From Nocardia speluncae NBRC 108251 (GTDB lineage: Bacteria; Actinomycetota; Actinomycetes; Mycobacteriales; Mycobacteriaceae), in assembly GCF_001613245.1 (NCBI RefSeq), contig NZ_BDBZ01000040.1, positions 1-64,000 of the forward strand: DNA of 64,000 bases, read 5' to 3'. The position numbers and the translations under genes are program-made. Shown here piece by piece: positions 50,881 through 59,930 of the stretch. The notes under the pieces were generated by a model. It did not search any database. It saw only the letters and a list, made by a program, of their open reading frames with translations, and was not told the DNA's origin. Every line of letters starts with the position of its first letter. Position 1 is the stretch's first letter.

Positions 50881-53800
50881 TCACTGCCGGGATTTCTCGT
50901 CCGGATAGCCGGCGCGTTCCGGTCCCGGTGTGTTCGTGAGTAGTTCGGTGAGTTCCGCGGGCCCGGGCAACCGGTCAGGAGAAACGGTCCGGCCCGTGTG
51001 CACATAATGGAAGGCCGCACCGACCCGTTTCAGCACCTGCTCTTCGGATTCCCCGGTCCGCGCAGCCAGCAGGCGCCCCCAGGCCAGGCGGTAGACGGCC
51101 AGCTGCATGGCGACGGCAGGTTCGTCGGCGGGACCGGGTTCGGCGCCGGTTTTCCAGTCGACGACGGTCCAGCCGTCGCCCGGTTCGGCGAAAACGGCGT
51201 CCATCCGGCCGCGGATCACGATCCCGGCGATGGTGGTTTCGAACGGCACTTCGATTTCCACCGGACGGCGTGCCGACCAGTGCGAGGACAAGAAGGCTTC
51301 CTGCATCCGGGCCAATTCCACATCTGCCGCGGCCCCGGCATCCACAGAGCCGGGCAGATCGTCGAGGCCGGGTAGCTGGTCGGTCGCGAACCAGCGCTGA
51401 ACCCACGCGTGAAAAGCGGTGCCGCGGCGGGCCAGCGCATTCGGCGGGTACGGCAGCGGGCGGCGCAGCCGGGCAGCGAGCTTCCCCGGGTCGGCGCGCA
51501 TTTCGACCAGCGCGGTAGCGGGGAGCTGGCTGGGCAGTTCCACATCGGTGACCGTGGCAGCCGTCGACCGGAATTCGGCGAGCAGGGCATCGACGTCGGC
51601 GATCCAGCCGTCCGGATCGTCATCCGGTTCCGGTTCCGATGTTCCGGAGACGAGTTCGGCCAGCGCGGCATCGACGAGGGCGGCACCGTCCTCGATATCG
51701 GCGCGACGGGCGCCCAGCGGGTCGCCGGGCCAGGGCGCGGTGTCGGGGGTCGTGGCCAGCGGGTTCGCTTCGCCTTCTCCGGGTTCGGGCGCCCAATTCG
51801 CGATCTCCATACCGCTGTCCGGTAACTCGGCGGCCGCCTTCACCTCGAGCAGGAACTCCGAGGGACCTTTCGGTTTGTCACCGGATTCGGGCCAGTGATG
51901 GGCGGAGACCAGCAGCACCCGTTCGGTTCTGGTCAGCGCTACATAGAAGAGCCGGCGATCCTCGTCCAGCCGGCGGCGCTGCAACGCCTTCTTGTGCGCG
52001 GCCAGGCAACGTTGCAGGTCGCCACGGTCGGCGCAGTCGGCGAGATCCAATACCGGTACCCCATCCGGCGAATCCGCGCCGGCGCGATCGCCACGCAGCG
52101 AGGTGGGCAGCTCGGCCAGCGCGCCCAGCCAGGTGTTCACCCCGCGGGTGGACGGGAACACCTCCTTGCACACATGGGGTACCGCCACCACCTCCCATTC
52201 CAGGCCCTTGGCCGCATGCACGGTGAGCACCTGGACGCGGTCCGGGGCGACCTCCACCTCCCCGGGCTCCAGTCCGTTCTCCACCGATTCCGCGGCCGCG
52301 AGAAACGCGAGCAACCCGCCGAGGCTCGCCCCGGAATCCGCGGCGTAACCGGCCACGACTTCGGCGAACGCATCCAGATGCTCGCGTCCGGCGCCGGCTC
52401 CGGTCAGGGCACGACGCGCCTGTGCCTCCACACCGACCCCGATAGTGCGCTCCACGTCGGCGACCAGCTCTGTCAGCGGCTGCCCGGCCCGTTCCCGCAG
52501 CGTTGCCAGTTCCCGGCCCAGCGTGGTGATCCGCCGATACCCGGCGGTCGAATAGCGTTGCGGCGGGCCGGGGTCGGCGATCGCATCGGCCGGGCCGGCA
52601 CGTTCGGCGGGTTCCGGCGCCACCTCCCGCAGCGCTGCGGCCAGCGTGGTCGCATCGGTGATTTCGCCACCGGGGTCGTGCCCGATCGACAGTTCCCGGG
52701 CCCGCCGTGCCAGCGCGGCCAGATCGGCCACGCCGAGCCGCCAGCGGGCCCCGGTGAGGATCCGCACCGCCGCGCTGCCGGCGGCGGGGTCGGCGATGAG
52801 GCGCAGGGTCGCGACGATATCGGCGACCTCCGGCGTCGCCAGCAGCCCGCCGAGACCGACGATCTCCACCGGCAGTCCCTGCGCGCGTAGCTGTTCGGCG
52901 AGTTCGGCGGCATCGGCATTACGGCGGATCAGTACCGCCGAGGTGGGAGGTGGCCGCTGCGCTGCGCGGGCACGCGCCCATTCGGCGGCGATCCGCTCGG
53001 CGATCCAGCGGCGTTCGTCGGTCACGGTGGCGCACAGGGCGAGAGCGAGATCACCGGATGCGGCCTCGGGTTTGGCCCGCAGCGGATCCACCGTGACCCC
53101 GCCGCTCGCACGGGCCGCGGCACGCAGCGGCTCGGCGACCATATTCGCCAGGTTCAGCGCCTCCGGCGGGTTGCGCCAGCTGGTGAGCAGCGGCAGGACC
53201 GGCGCCGGATCGCCGGGTCCGCACGGGAAATCGGTGGTGAACCTGGGCAGGTTGGCCGCCGACGCGCCACGCCACCCGTAGATCGACTGCATAGGGTCAC
53301 CGACCGCGGTCACCGCCGGTGCCTGCGGTGCGCTGCGCCGGGGGCCGCTGCGTTCGGCCGCGTACCCGGCGCCGAACAGCGCCGAGAGCAGGATGCGCTG
53401 CGCGTGACCGGTGTCCTGGTATTCGTCGAGCAGAACCAGCCGGAACCGCGCCCGCTCGGCATCGGCGACCTCGCGATGTTCGGCTGCGAGCCGCGCCGCC
53501 AGCGACATCTGGGCCCCGAAGTCGAGCGCGCCGCGCTGATACAGGGTTTCGCGTAGCTGCCGGACCAGTGGCAAGAGCGCGACCCGCTCCCGCTGCGCCC
53601 GCAGAATCGACAGCAGCTCCTTGTTCGGCCCACCTCGCTGGCGGGGCCCGGGGGGCAGCGTGTGGACCAGTTTCTCCAGCTCGGTATGCGCTTCGGACAG
53701 CTGTTCGGGTTCTACGAGATGTTCGGCGAGCTGCCCGGACAGCGCGAGAACTGCCTCGGTGACGGTCAGCGGTGCACGGTCGGTCTCCAGATCGCCGTCC

Positions 53801-54276
53801 CAGCTGCGCACCACCTGATGCGCGACCTGCCACAACTGGGTTTCGGTGAGCAGCGCCGCCGACGGTTCCACTGGCAGCAGCAACCCGTGTTCGCGCAGCA
53901 ACCGGCCGGCGTAGGAGTGATAGGTACTGATCTCCGGTTCTGCGGCGGTCAGGGTGGTGCGCAGCTCCCCGGTCGGATCGAGGTCGCGGAGCAGGCGGGA
54001 TCCGGCCAGCCGGGCCAGCCGGGTCCGGATCCGGGCGGTGAGCTGCTGGGCGGCCTTCCGGGTGAAGGTCAGGCCCAGCACTTCCTCCGGGGTGACGAGG
54101 CGGTTGGCCACCATCCAGACGACCCGCGCCGCCATGGTCTCGGTTTTACCGGCGCCGGCACCCGCCACCACCAGCGCCGGACCCGGTGCAGCGGCGATCA
54201 CCGCGGCCTGTTCCGCGGTCGGCGGAGGCAGGCCGAGCGCATCGGCCAGCTGCCCCGGTGTGACCCGGGCGCTCAC
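50881..54276 (-). CDS. adnB: AdnB: helicase-nuclease subunit of the AdnAB end-resection complex
   Basis: 1131 residues from GTG 54276. N-terminal SF1A helicase with Walker A AGAGAGKT (38-45), motif II LLDEYQD, motif III GDPMQSIYGWRGA, and VHAAKGLEWEVV; C-terminal RecB-like nuclease with VVDWKTG about 95 residues from the end. It pairs with AdnA to resect double-strand breaks in mycobacteria and relatives (Rv3201c). The GTG overlaps the adnA stop by 4 bases (GTGA), so the subunits are translationally coupled. The frame continues open far upstream within adnA, but that part is out-of-frame shadow. Confidence 0.93.
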   Translation of the reverse strand: MSARVTPGQLADALGLPPPTAEQAAVIAAAPGPALVVAGAGAGKTETMAARVVWMVANRLVTPEEVLGLTFTRKAAQQLTARIRTRLARLAGSRLLRDLDPTGELRTTLTAAEPEISTYHSYAGRLLREHGLLLPVEPSAALLTETQLWQVAHQVVRSWDGDLETDRAPLTVTEAVLALSGQLAEHLVEPEQLSEAHTELEKLVHTLPPGPRQRGGPNKELLSILRAQRERVALLPLVRQLRETLYQRGALDFGAQMSLAARLAAEHREVADAERARFRLVLLDEYQDTGHAQRILLSALFGAGYAAERSGPRRSAPQAPAVTAVGDPMQSIYGWRGASAANLPRFTTDFPCGPGDPAPVLPLLTSWRNPPEALNLANMVAEPLRAAARASGGVTVDPLRAKPEAASGDLALALCATVTDERRWIAERIAAEWARARAAQRPPPTSAVLIRRNADAAELAEQLRAQGLPVEIVGLGGLLATPEVADIVATLRLIADPAAGSAAVRILTGARWRLGVADLAALARRARELSIGHDPGGEITDATTLAAALREVAPEPAERAGPADAIADPGPPQRYSTAGYRRITTLGRELATLRERAGQPLTELVADVERTIGVGVEAQARRALTGAGAGREHLDAFAEVVAGYAADSGASLGGLLAFLAAAESVENGLEPGEVEVAPDRVQVLTVHAAKGLEWEVVAVPHVCKEVFPSTRGVNTWLGALAELPTSLRGDRAGADSPDGVPVLDLADCADRGDLQRCLAAHKKALQRRRLDEDRRLFYVALTRTERVLLVSAHHWPESGDKPKGPSEFLLEVKAAAELPDSGMEIANWAPEPGEGEANPLATTPDTAPWPGDPLGARRADIEDGAALVDAALAELVSGTSEPEPDDDPDGWIADVDALLAEFRSTAATVTDVELPSQLPATALVEMRADPGKLAARLRRPLPYPPNALARRGTAFHAWVQRWFATDQLPGLDDLPGSVDAGAAADVELARMQEAFLSSHWSARRPVEIEVPFETTIAGIVIRGRMDAVFAEPGDGWTVVDWKTGAEPGPADEPAVAMQLAVYRLAWGRLLAARTGESEEQVLKRVGAAFHYVHTGRTVSPDRLPGPAELTELLTNTPGPERAGYPDEKSRQ

Positions 54277-57200
54277 TCGTCGGTCACCTGACGTCCGGCG
54301 TCCTGAACCGGGCAGCTGTTCTTCACGGCGCAGTGGCGGCAGCCGTCGTTGCGGATCGCCAGGAAACCGGGGCCCGCCGTGGTGGCTGCGGCCGTGTGGA
54401 TCGTATCCCGCCAGGTGTCGAGAGCTTCGGCGTCGAATGCCGGTTGGACCCTTTCCTTCGCGATACCGCTGGAAGCCGGCAGTCCGACATACACGAGCCG
54501 CGCACCGCCGGGCCCGGGGTCGGCTGTGGTCTCGTCGAGTGCGCCCGCTGCCGCCGCGACCTGGTAAGTCGCCAGCTGGGCGTGCTGGGCGGCATCGGCC
54601 TCGCTGACAAGGTTTTTCCCCGTTTTCACGTCCACGATCACGAAACGGCCGCGGTCGTCGCGTTCGAGACGGTCGATCCGGCCGCGGATCCGGACCGCAG
54701 GTTCCTCCTCGCCGCGGCCGGGCAGTTCGCAGTCGACCGGTACCTCGACACCGGCCTGGGTCAGTTCGGCTCGGGTACTGCGCACCCAGGCCACGAACGC
54801 GTCCAGCATCGCCTCGGTGCGGCGCAGTTCCTGCCGGGAATGCCAACTGGTTCCGGGATCGATACTCGTCCAGCTGCGGGCGAGTTCGGCGCGCACCCGG
54901 TCGAGCGGTACCCGGCCCGCCAGCGCCTGCACCAGGGTGTGCACCAAGGTTCCCTTCACCGCGTGCGGGTTCTCCCCGTCCGACCCGCCGTGCCGCTCCA
55001 GCGCCCAGCGCAGCGGGCAGGTGCGCAGCAACTCGACGGTCGACGGGGACAGCGCGATCGGCCCGTCGTCATCCCACAGGGTTTCGGTGGAGCTGAGGCC
55101 GGGCACGCCGTACCAGTCGCCGGGCGCGGTACCCGGTATCCCGGCCAGCGCCAGCCGGGCCAGCTGGGCGGCGGCGCGGCGGCGCCGTTCGGCACCGGAA
55201 TCCGGATCGCAGACAACCGCGCGCAGTTCGGCCACCAACGCGTGCAGCGCCAGCACGCGGCCCGGCTCCGCGATCGGGAGTGCGCCGGGCTCACCGTCGG
55301 ATTCGCCGCCGACCAGTTCGGCCAGAAACCGGGACGGCACCAGATCGCGCTCACCGGTAACCGATTCCACGGCCGTCACCAGCAGTGAGCGGCGAGCCCG
55401 GCTGCAGGCGAGGAACAACAGCCGCCGTTCCTCGGCCAGAATCGGCGCGGACCGGCTCACCCGCTCGGTGATACCGGCGATCTGATCCACCAGGTCCTCG
55501 GTGTGCAACAAGGTGCCGCGGGGACGTGGATCCGGCCAGATTCCCTCCTGAACCCCGGCGACCGCGACGACCTCCCATTCCCGCCCGGCCGCGGCATGCG
55601 CACTCAGCAGATCGACGGCCTCGTCCTGCCGCGACCGCGCCGCCCGATCCTGCGCGATCTGCTGCTGGGTGAGGTATTCCACGAACCCCTCGAGGGTCGC
55701 GCCCGGTAACCGGTCGGTGTAGGCGGCCGCCGCATCGAACAGCGCGACCGCCGCATCGAGATCGCGATCGGCCTGCATTCCCGCTGCCCCGCCGCGCTCC
55801 GACTGCGCCAGCCAGCGCTTCTCCAGCCGCGACCCGGTCCACAGCGCCCAGAGCACATCCTCGAGGCTGCCACCCTCATGCCGGACCCGGCGGGCACGGC
55901 CGAGCGCGCGCAACGCCCGGTTCAGCGGTGCGAGTTCGACTTCGGTGAGACCGGCGAGGATCCGCTCGTCCCCCGAACCCAGGAGCAGGTCGCGCAGGAT
56001 ATCCACCGACGGGCGATCGGAAATCTGTCCGCGATCGCCGGTGACGCCGGGGTCGCCGACGACAGGGCGGCCGTCCTCCGAAGTTGAACCGGTGCAGGTA
56101 TTTCCGTCTCCGTCTTCGCTGCGGGCCGCCCGGCGGGTACCCCGAGGTGACTCGCTGGTACCGCCATAGTCGCGGCCTCCTGGGGTGGCACGGCGAGCCA
56201 TCGTCTCGGCGCTGCCCGCGACCGGGTGCTCGGCCGGCCGCCGACGTTCCGGACCGAGGTGACCGGTCAGGTCGTCCTCGAGGGCGCCGCTATGGCCCGG
56301 TCCGAACCTGCCGAACCGGGCCGAGACCCCGCTCTCGTCCACCGGAGCCCGCTGTATGTCGTAGGCACTTGCCAGGCAGCCGGAGCTGTTGTCGCTGTCC
56401 GGGCCCTCCGGTGGCGATCCGCAGCCCTCTCCGGCGCCCGAGTGCTCTCGTGACGGCTCGACTCCGTCGTCTGTATCGGCGGGCGCCGGCTGCGGTCCGA
56501 ACTCGTCGCGCTCCCGGCCCGCCGGCGCCCAGTGGCTGGCCGCTGTGGATGCCGTACCTGCGTCGGGCACATCCGGCGGAGAGCCGAACTCGTCGTCTTC
56601 GTCCGGGCGCTCCGGTGGGAGCCCGTCCCACGGGTCGCGGTAGGCGTGGTCCCCCTCGAGACCGAACCAGTCCGCGTCCTCGGCGTAGCGCACCGTGTCG
56701 TCGGCGCGGCGGTCCGCGTCACGGAAGAATTCGGGGCGCGGGAAGTCGTGCGGGCGCTGCGCCTGCGGCGATTCCGGGTCGGGGATCGGCGGCTCGTACT
56801 CCGGTTCGGCCGGCGCGTGTCCGGGTTCGGGTTCGGGTTCGGGTAGAACGTGTCCGGGTTCGGACGGGCCGGTTCCCGGTGCGGGTAGCGCATCCTCGGG
56901 TTCGGGCGGTTCGACCGCAGCATCGGCGGCTGCCGGCGTCGATCGGGTGAGTTCGAGGGTGGTGCGCCGGATTCCGCGGCGCAGACGGCGCATGGCGATC
57001 TGATCGGCGCCGCCGAGCGGGCCGCCCAGCAGGTCGAGCGCGTCGTCCGGTCCGAACAGTGATTCCGTGGATCCCGTACCCCGGCGGGCGGCTTCCCCGG
57101 CGATCACGGCGCGCAGCGAGAGCAGCATCCAGGCGGCCCCGCGGCGGCGCGCCAGGGGGGTATCGGTCGCTGGCTGCCGGACCGGGACTCCGGCAGCCAG

Positions 57201-58736
57201 CAGCGCTCGGCGCAAGGGCGGTAGCAGCAGCGGAACCGATCGCACGATCACCGCCATCTGCGACCACGGGACCCCGTCTGTGAGGTGGGCGCGGCGCAAC
57301 TGGTCCGCGATGAGCGAGGCCTCCTTGGCCGGGCTGCCGAGCACCCGGACCCGGACCTGCGCGGCGGGCGCGGTATCCCCCGAATCCGATTCGCCGCGTT
57401 CCGCGGGACCCAGGTCGGTGAAGGTGGTGCGATGCGCGGCCCGGCCCGGCAGGCGCGAGGCGATACGCGCGGTCGCGGCGTGGATGGCCGGGCCCGCACG
57501 GTGGTTGGTGTGCAGGACGATCCGCCGCGCCGCCGGCACCTCGAGATCGGTCAGGGATCGGGCGTCGGCACCGCGGAAGGTGTAGACGGCCTGGTCGGGG
57601 TCGCCAGCGATCACCGTGGTTCCGGCGCCCTCGGCGAGGATCCGCACCAGCAGCGCGGCCTGCGGGTCCAGGTGCTGTGCGTCGTCGACCAGCAGGCAGC
57701 GCAACCGGGCGCGTTCGGCGGCGAGCAGCTCGGCGTCACCGGCCAGCGCATCGAGCGCGGCCCCCACCAGCTCCGCCGCGTTCAATGCCGGCGCCGAAGC
57801 CTCCGGCGCCGCCACCCCGACCGACCAGCGCAGCAACATCGCCTGTTCGTAGCGCAGCGCGAACCGGCCCGCCGCCTCCCAATCCGGCCGGTCCTGCTGC
57901 CGGCCCAGCTCCACCAGATCCTCCGGGCCGAGCCCGCGTTCGGTGGTGCGCAGCATCAGGTCGCGGAGTTCGTCGGCGAAGCCGTCCAGGCTCAGGGCGG
58001 GTTGCAGCCGCCGCGGCCACAGGTCGCGGGCGCCGGCAGCGATATCGGTGAGGTCGCCGCGCAGCATTTCACGCAGGACGGCGTCCTGTTCGGCGCCGGT
58101 GAGCAGCCGCGGCGGCGGGTTCCCGTGCCGTGCGGCCTGGCGGCGCAGAATCCCGAAAGCGTAGGAGTGGATCGTGCGGGCCAGCGGTTCACGCGTCGCG
58201 CCGGCTACCGAAGTTCCCGGGCCGGTATCGAGGTGCGCGGACCGGCCGATTCCGGCGAGCGAGACGGGATCGGCGCCGGCCGGAGCGCCGGAGCCGGACC
58301 CTGCCGCAGTGGTCGATTGCGGATCGTCGAGCGGGAACAGGGCGAGGTCGGCGCGACCGTGCGCGTCCGGACCGCAGTCGAAGACGGGGGCGCAGACGTC
58401 CCAGTGGGTCAGACGTTCGGTGAGGGCATCCCGGGCGGCGGCCGCCGCCTGTTTCGAGTGGGTGAGCAGCAACACCGATTCCGGATCGGCGCCGCCGGCG
58501 ATCCGCGCCGCCGCCACATCGACCAGTAGCGCCGATTTTCCGGTGCCGGGCCCGCCGAGCACACGCCACAACCGGCCGGAACCGGATTGCGCTGGGGTTG
58601 CCGGGGCGGCGGCGAAGAGCGCGCGAATACCGGCGCCCCAGGTCCGAGCCCGGGGAGCCGATGTTCTCCGGCGCACCAGCCGCACCGGCCTATCCGAACG
58701 CACCACAACCGCTATTGCAACAGACGGGGCCGACAC
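54273..58736 (-). CDS. adnA: AdnA: helicase-nuclease subunit, with a long acidic insertion
   Basis: 1487 residues from GTG 58736 (GTG 58706 possible). Walker A is GGPGTGKS (61-68), motif II LLVDDAQHLD, then GDPDQAVYTFRGA, and the C-terminal nuclease has IVDVKTGKN. An AddB-type Fe-S cluster is indicated by TCPLRW plus CRHCAVKNSCP near the end. Mycobacterial AdnA (Rv3202c) is about 1050 residues. The excess is mainly one Pro/Glu/Asp/Gly-rich segment at about residues 598-907 inserted in the helicase region, after RGIRRTTLELT and before SVDILRDLL. The gene is divergent from lipV. Confidence 0.9.
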   Translation of the reverse strand: MSAPSVAIAVVVRSDRPVRLVRRRTSAPRARTWGAGIRALFAAAPATPAQSGSGRLWRVLGGPGTGKSALLVDVAAARIAGGADPESVLLLTHSKQAAAAARDALTERLTHWDVCAPVFDCGPDAHGRADLALFPLDDPQSTTAAGSGSGAPAGADPVSLAGIGRSAHLDTGPGTSVAGATREPLARTIHSYAFGILRRQAARHGNPPPRLLTGAEQDAVLREMLRGDLTDIAAGARDLWPRRLQPALSLDGFADELRDLMLRTTERGLGPEDLVELGRQQDRPDWEAAGRFALRYEQAMLLRWSVGVAAPEASAPALNAAELVGAALDALAGDAELLAAERARLRCLLVDDAQHLDPQAALLVRILAEGAGTTVIAGDPDQAVYTFRGADARSLTDLEVPAARRIVLHTNHRAGPAIHAATARIASRLPGRAAHRTTFTDLGPAERGESDSGDTAPAAQVRVRVLGSPAKEASLIADQLRRAHLTDGVPWSQMAVIVRSVPLLLPPLRRALLAAGVPVRQPATDTPLARRRGAAWMLLSLRAVIAGEAARRGTGSTESLFGPDDALDLLGGPLGGADQIAMRRLRRGIRRTTLELTRSTPAAADAAVEPPEPEDALPAPGTGPSEPGHVLPEPEPEPGHAPAEPEYEPPIPDPESPQAQRPHDFPRPEFFRDADRRADDTVRYAEDADWFGLEGDHAYRDPWDGLPPERPDEDDEFGSPPDVPDAGTASTAASHWAPAGRERDEFGPQPAPADTDDGVEPSREHSGAGEGCGSPPEGPDSDNSSGCLASAYDIQRAPVDESGVSARFGRFGPGHSGALEDDLTGHLGPERRRPAEHPVAGSAETMARRATPGGRDYGGTSESPRGTRRAARSEDGDGNTCTGSTSEDGRPVVGDPGVTGDRGQISDRPSVDILRDLLLGSGDERILAGLTEVELAPLNRALRALGRARRVRHEGGSLEDVLWALWTGSRLEKRWLAQSERGGAAGMQADRDLDAAVALFDAAAAYTDRLPGATLEGFVEYLTQQQIAQDRAARSRQDEAVDLLSAHAAAGREWEVVAVAGVQEGIWPDPRPRGTLLHTEDLVDQIAGITERVSRSAPILAEERRLLFLACSRARRSLLVTAVESVTGERDLVPSRFLAELVGGESDGEPGALPIAEPGRVLALHALVAELRAVVCDPDSGAERRRRAAAQLARLALAGIPGTAPGDWYGVPGLSSTETLWDDDGPIALSPSTVELLRTCPLRWALERHGGSDGENPHAVKGTLVHTLVQALAGRVPLDRVRAELARSWTSIDPGTSWHSRQELRRTEAMLDAFVAWVRSTRAELTQAGVEVPVDCELPGRGEEEPAVRIRGRIDRLERDDRGRFVIVDVKTGKNLVSEADAAQHAQLATYQVAAAAGALDETTADPGPGGARLVYVGLPASSGIAKERVQPAFDAEALDTWRDTIHTAAATTAGPGFLAIRNDGCRHCAVKNSCPVQDAGRQVTDE

Positions 58737-58799
58737 CGCCGATACCCCGTCGCACCCGCGGGCGCTGCGGGTCCGCTGGACGGCGATAAGAATGTCACC

Positions 58800-59597
58800 G
58801 TGTCCACACTTCATGTTCACCGATTCGGCCCGGTCACCGGCCCGCCGCTGCTGGCCCTGCACGGTCTCACCGGCCACGGCAGACGCTGGGCCGACCTGGC
58901 CGCCCGGTTGCTGCCCGATATCCGGGTCATCGCACCCGACCTGCGTGGACACGGACATTCCACCGCACTGCCGCCCTGGGATCTCGAAACGATCGTGGCG
59001 GATCTGGTGGCGCTGCTCACCGCGGAAACCGACGAACCGGTGGTGGTGGTCGCGCATTCCTTCGGTGGTGCATGCGCGCTGCAGCTGGCCGAACGCCGGC
59101 CCGACCTGGTCCGCGGCCTGGTACTGCTCGATCCGGCGGTCGCGCTCGACCCCACCTGGCTGCACGATATCGCCCTGGCCACCCTCGACTCCCCCGATTA
59201 CACCGATACGGAGGAAGCCCGGATGGACAAGCTCGCCACCGGATGGGGCGCGGCCGAGCCGAGCCTGCTCCAGGCAGAACTCGACGACCATCTGGTTCCG
59301 ATGCGCGACGGCCGGGTCGGCTGGCGGGTGAGCCTGCCGGCGTTGATCGCATACTGGAGTCAGCTCGCCCGCGAGCCCGCGCTACCGCCGACCGATATGC
59401 CGACAGTCCTGGTACGCGCCATCAGAGTGGACCCACCTTTTCTCTCCGCGCCGGTGCAGGCGGTGCTCGCCGAGCGGCTGGGCACACACCTGACCGTCGA
59501 GGAGTGGGACTGCGAACATATGGTCGCCCAGATCCTGCCGGAGCGGACCGCGGCGTTGGTCCGCGCGGCACTGGAGGGCCGCGATGGTCACCAGTGA
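58800..59597 (+). CDS. lipV: Alpha/beta hydrolase, LipV-like
   Basis: 265 residues from GTG 58800. It has an alpha/beta-hydrolase fold: oxyanion-hole HGLTGHGRRWADL, a conserved DLRGHGHS, the nucleophile elbow AHSFGG, and a C-terminal His in WDCEHMV. It corresponds in position to Rv3203 (lipV), next to adnA. The acyl substrate is unknown. The next gene begins inside its last codons (14-base overlap). Confidence 0.85.
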   Translation: MSTLHVHRFGPVTGPPLLALHGLTGHGRRWADLAARLLPDIRVIAPDLRGHGHSTALPPWDLETIVADLVALLTAETDEPVVVVAHSFGGACALQLAERRPDLVRGLVLLDPAVALDPTWLHDIALATLDSPDYTDTEEARMDKLATGWGAAEPSLLQAELDDHLVPMRDGRVGWRVSLPALIAYWSQLAREPALPPTDMPTVLVRAIRVDPPFLSAPVQAVLAERLGTHLTVEEWDCEHMVAQILPERTAALVRAALEGRDGHQ

Positions 59598-59880
59598 CGC
59601 ACAGGTCGAACACGTCCGGGAATTGGTCGCTGCTATACCGCCGGGCCGGGTCGCCACCTACGGCGATATCGCCGCCGCGGTGGGTTTGTCGACACCGCGC
59701 ACTGTCGGCTGGATCATGCGCACCGATTCCGGCGACCTGCCCTGGCACCGGGTGCTCGGCGTCTCCGGAAAACCCGCCGGTCATCTGGCCGAACGGCAGC
59801 TGCGACTGCTCGCCGCCGAGGGCGTCCCCATTTCCGACGGCCGGGTCGACCTCCGGACCGCGCGCCACCGATTCGGCTGA
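59584..59880 (+). CDS. Alkyltransferase-like protein (ATL, Rv3204-like)
   Basis: 98 residues. It is the DNA-binding domain of the O6-alkylguanine-DNA alkyltransferase family: VRELVAAIPPGRVATYGDIAAAVGLSTPRTVGWIM and the active-site region PWHRVLG. The acceptor cysteine of MGMT (PCHRV) is replaced by Trp, so it is an ATL that binds alkylated guanine without transferring the group and hands it to nucleotide excision repair. The overlap with lipV matches the Rv3203-Rv3204 order. Confidence 0.9.
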   Translation: MVTSDAQVEHVRELVAAIPPGRVATYGDIAAAVGLSTPRTVGWIMRTDSGDLPWHRVLGVSGKPAGHLAERQLRLLAAEGVPISDGRVDLRTARHRFG

Positions 59881-59930
59881 GCCGGTGAAGTGGTCCTCGA
59901 GCCGGGATATCGTCCCAGACGGCGCATAGC

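Noticed and set aside
54277..54846. N-terminal extension of AdnB
   Set aside because: The Arg/Gly/Pro-rich translation is out-of-frame adnA sequence. The GTG at 54276 overlapping the adnA stop is the natural start.
58737..59291. N-terminal extension of AdnA through lipV
   Set aside because: It is antisense to the alpha/beta hydrolase gene; the AdnA homology starts near 58736-58706.
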